Of a stretch of 13,564 nucleotides of DNA, positions 13,175 through 13,564 are shown in pieces. The translations under genes and the position numbers were made by a program. The notes beneath the pieces are model-generated. The model did no database searches. It was not told where the DNA came from and saw only the letters and a list, made by a program, of their open reading frames with translations. Every line of letters begins with the position of its first letter. Position 1 is the stretch's first letter. Source of the stretch: an uncultured Eubacteriales bacterium (GTDB lineage Bacteria > Bacillota > Clostridia > Oscillospirales > Acutalibacteraceae). Location: assembly GCA_900319655.1 (NCBI GenBank), contig ONPH01000036.1, positions 1-13,564 of the forward strand, given 5' to 3'.

Positions 13175-13564
13175 ATGAATATAGGATTGGTACTTGAAGG
13201 CGGAGCAATGCGCGGACTTTTCACCGCGGGGGTAATGGACGTGCTGATGGAGTACGGCGCGGAGTTTGACGCGATTGTCGGCGTTTCGGCAGGCGCGGCG
13301 TTCGGCGTTAACTACAAGTCAAAGCAAATCGGCAGGGTTATCCGCTACAACAAGCGCTTCGCAAACGACAAGCGCTACTGCAGCGTGCAGTCGCTGCTAA
13401 ACACAGGTAATCTGTTCAACGCGATGTTCTGCTACCACACCGTGCCCAACGAGCTCGATAAGTTTGACAGGGAGCGTTATAACGCCGACAAAACGCCGTT
13501 TTACGTTGTTTGCACCGACGTCGAAACAGGCGAGCCGGTTTATCAGCTCTGTGACAGAGCGAAT
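13175..13564 (+). CDS. Patatin-like phospholipase (RssA/YjjU type), N-terminal part
   Basis: The first 130 residues of a cytoplasmic serine lipase-like protein; the gene runs off the window. MNIGLVLEGGAMRGLFTAGV carries the oxyanion-hole loop GGAMRG (9-14). FDAIVGVSAGAAFGVNY carries the GxSxG nucleophile with Ser38. The other catalytic residue, an Asp in a DG motif, would lie beyond the edge. The stretch after residue 45 (SKQIGRVIRYNKRFANDKRY) and TPFYVVCTDVETGEPVY match the YjjU-like bacterial patatins as I recall them. These cleave acyl esters of phospholipids; the true substrate is unknown. The start ATG has AAGGA nine bases upstream and a good promoter. No partner gene is visible. Confidence 0.9.
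   Translation, partial: MNIGLVLEGGAMRGLFTAGVMDVLMEYGAEFDAIVGVSAGAAFGVNYKSKQIGRVIRYNKRFANDKRYCSVQSLLNTGNLFNAMFCYHTVPNELDKFDRERYNADKTPFYVVCTDVETGEPVYQLCDRAN

Noticed and set aside
1..13564. CRISPR arrays, tRNA or rRNA genes, prophage modules
   Set aside because: No regularly spaced direct repeats, no cloverleaf or rRNA motifs and no phage structural genes were recognised in the window.

Overview
The window looks like chromosomal DNA of a gut-type clostridium, most likely Oscillospiraceae (Ruminococcus or a near relative). This is inferred from moderate GC content, strong AGGAGG-type ribosome sites, near-consensus sigma-A promoters, TTG starts, a zinc-ribbon/DUF4870 membrane protein, a family-6 uracil-DNA-glycosylase-like enzyme and abundant intergenic palindromes. 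No phage, CRISPR, tRNA or rRNA was seen. The species cannot be named from sequence reading alone.

Layout, left to right. Positions 1-97 resemble the end of an IS3-family (IS150-type) element. A minus-strand lipoprotein with a bacterial Ig-like domain follows (180-1130). Divergent from it is a two-gene operon: glycerol kinase, broken here by an internal deletion of about 100 bp with loss of frame (1304-2687), and an alpha/beta hydrolase of the monoacylglycerol-lipase type (2700-3611). A palindrome-rich spacer (3630-3948) separates this from minus-strand trxB (thioredoxin reductase). Back to back with the trxB promoter is a plus-strand promoter. A 169-bp MITE-like element with terminal inverted repeats lies between that promoter and a lipoprotein carrying an EndoU-type RNase domain (5179-5787). 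Two bases later comes a small acidic protein ending in a natural polyhistidine tail (5790-6170), a candidate immunity protein.

Next come a minus-strand CPA2-type cation/proton antiporter and a phosphoglucomutase/phosphomannomutase. A plus-strand 88-residue conserved protein (9480-9746) follows, preceded by a strong promoter and a 160-nt structured leader that can hide its ribosome site. A minus-strand L,D-transpeptidase with Ig-like domains has no visible export signal. A plus-strand pair encodes an HD-like DUF5662 protein and a deoxyinosine (hypoxanthine) DNA glycosylase, overlapping by one base. The end holds a zinc-ribbon/Gln-repeat/membrane protein on the minus strand and the start of a patatin-like phospholipase cut by the window edge.

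Most genes are housekeeping or cell-envelope functions. The most system-like item is the lipoprotein EndoU nuclease with its tightly coupled partner: a probable secreted or surface-anchored RNase toxin with cognate immunity, transcribed through an inserted repeat element. Secondary candidates are the DUF5662-glycosylase pair (possible handling of deaminated purines), the SD-sequestering leader and the export-less L,D-transpeptidase. The broken glycerol kinase could be a genuine recent mutation or an assembly error.
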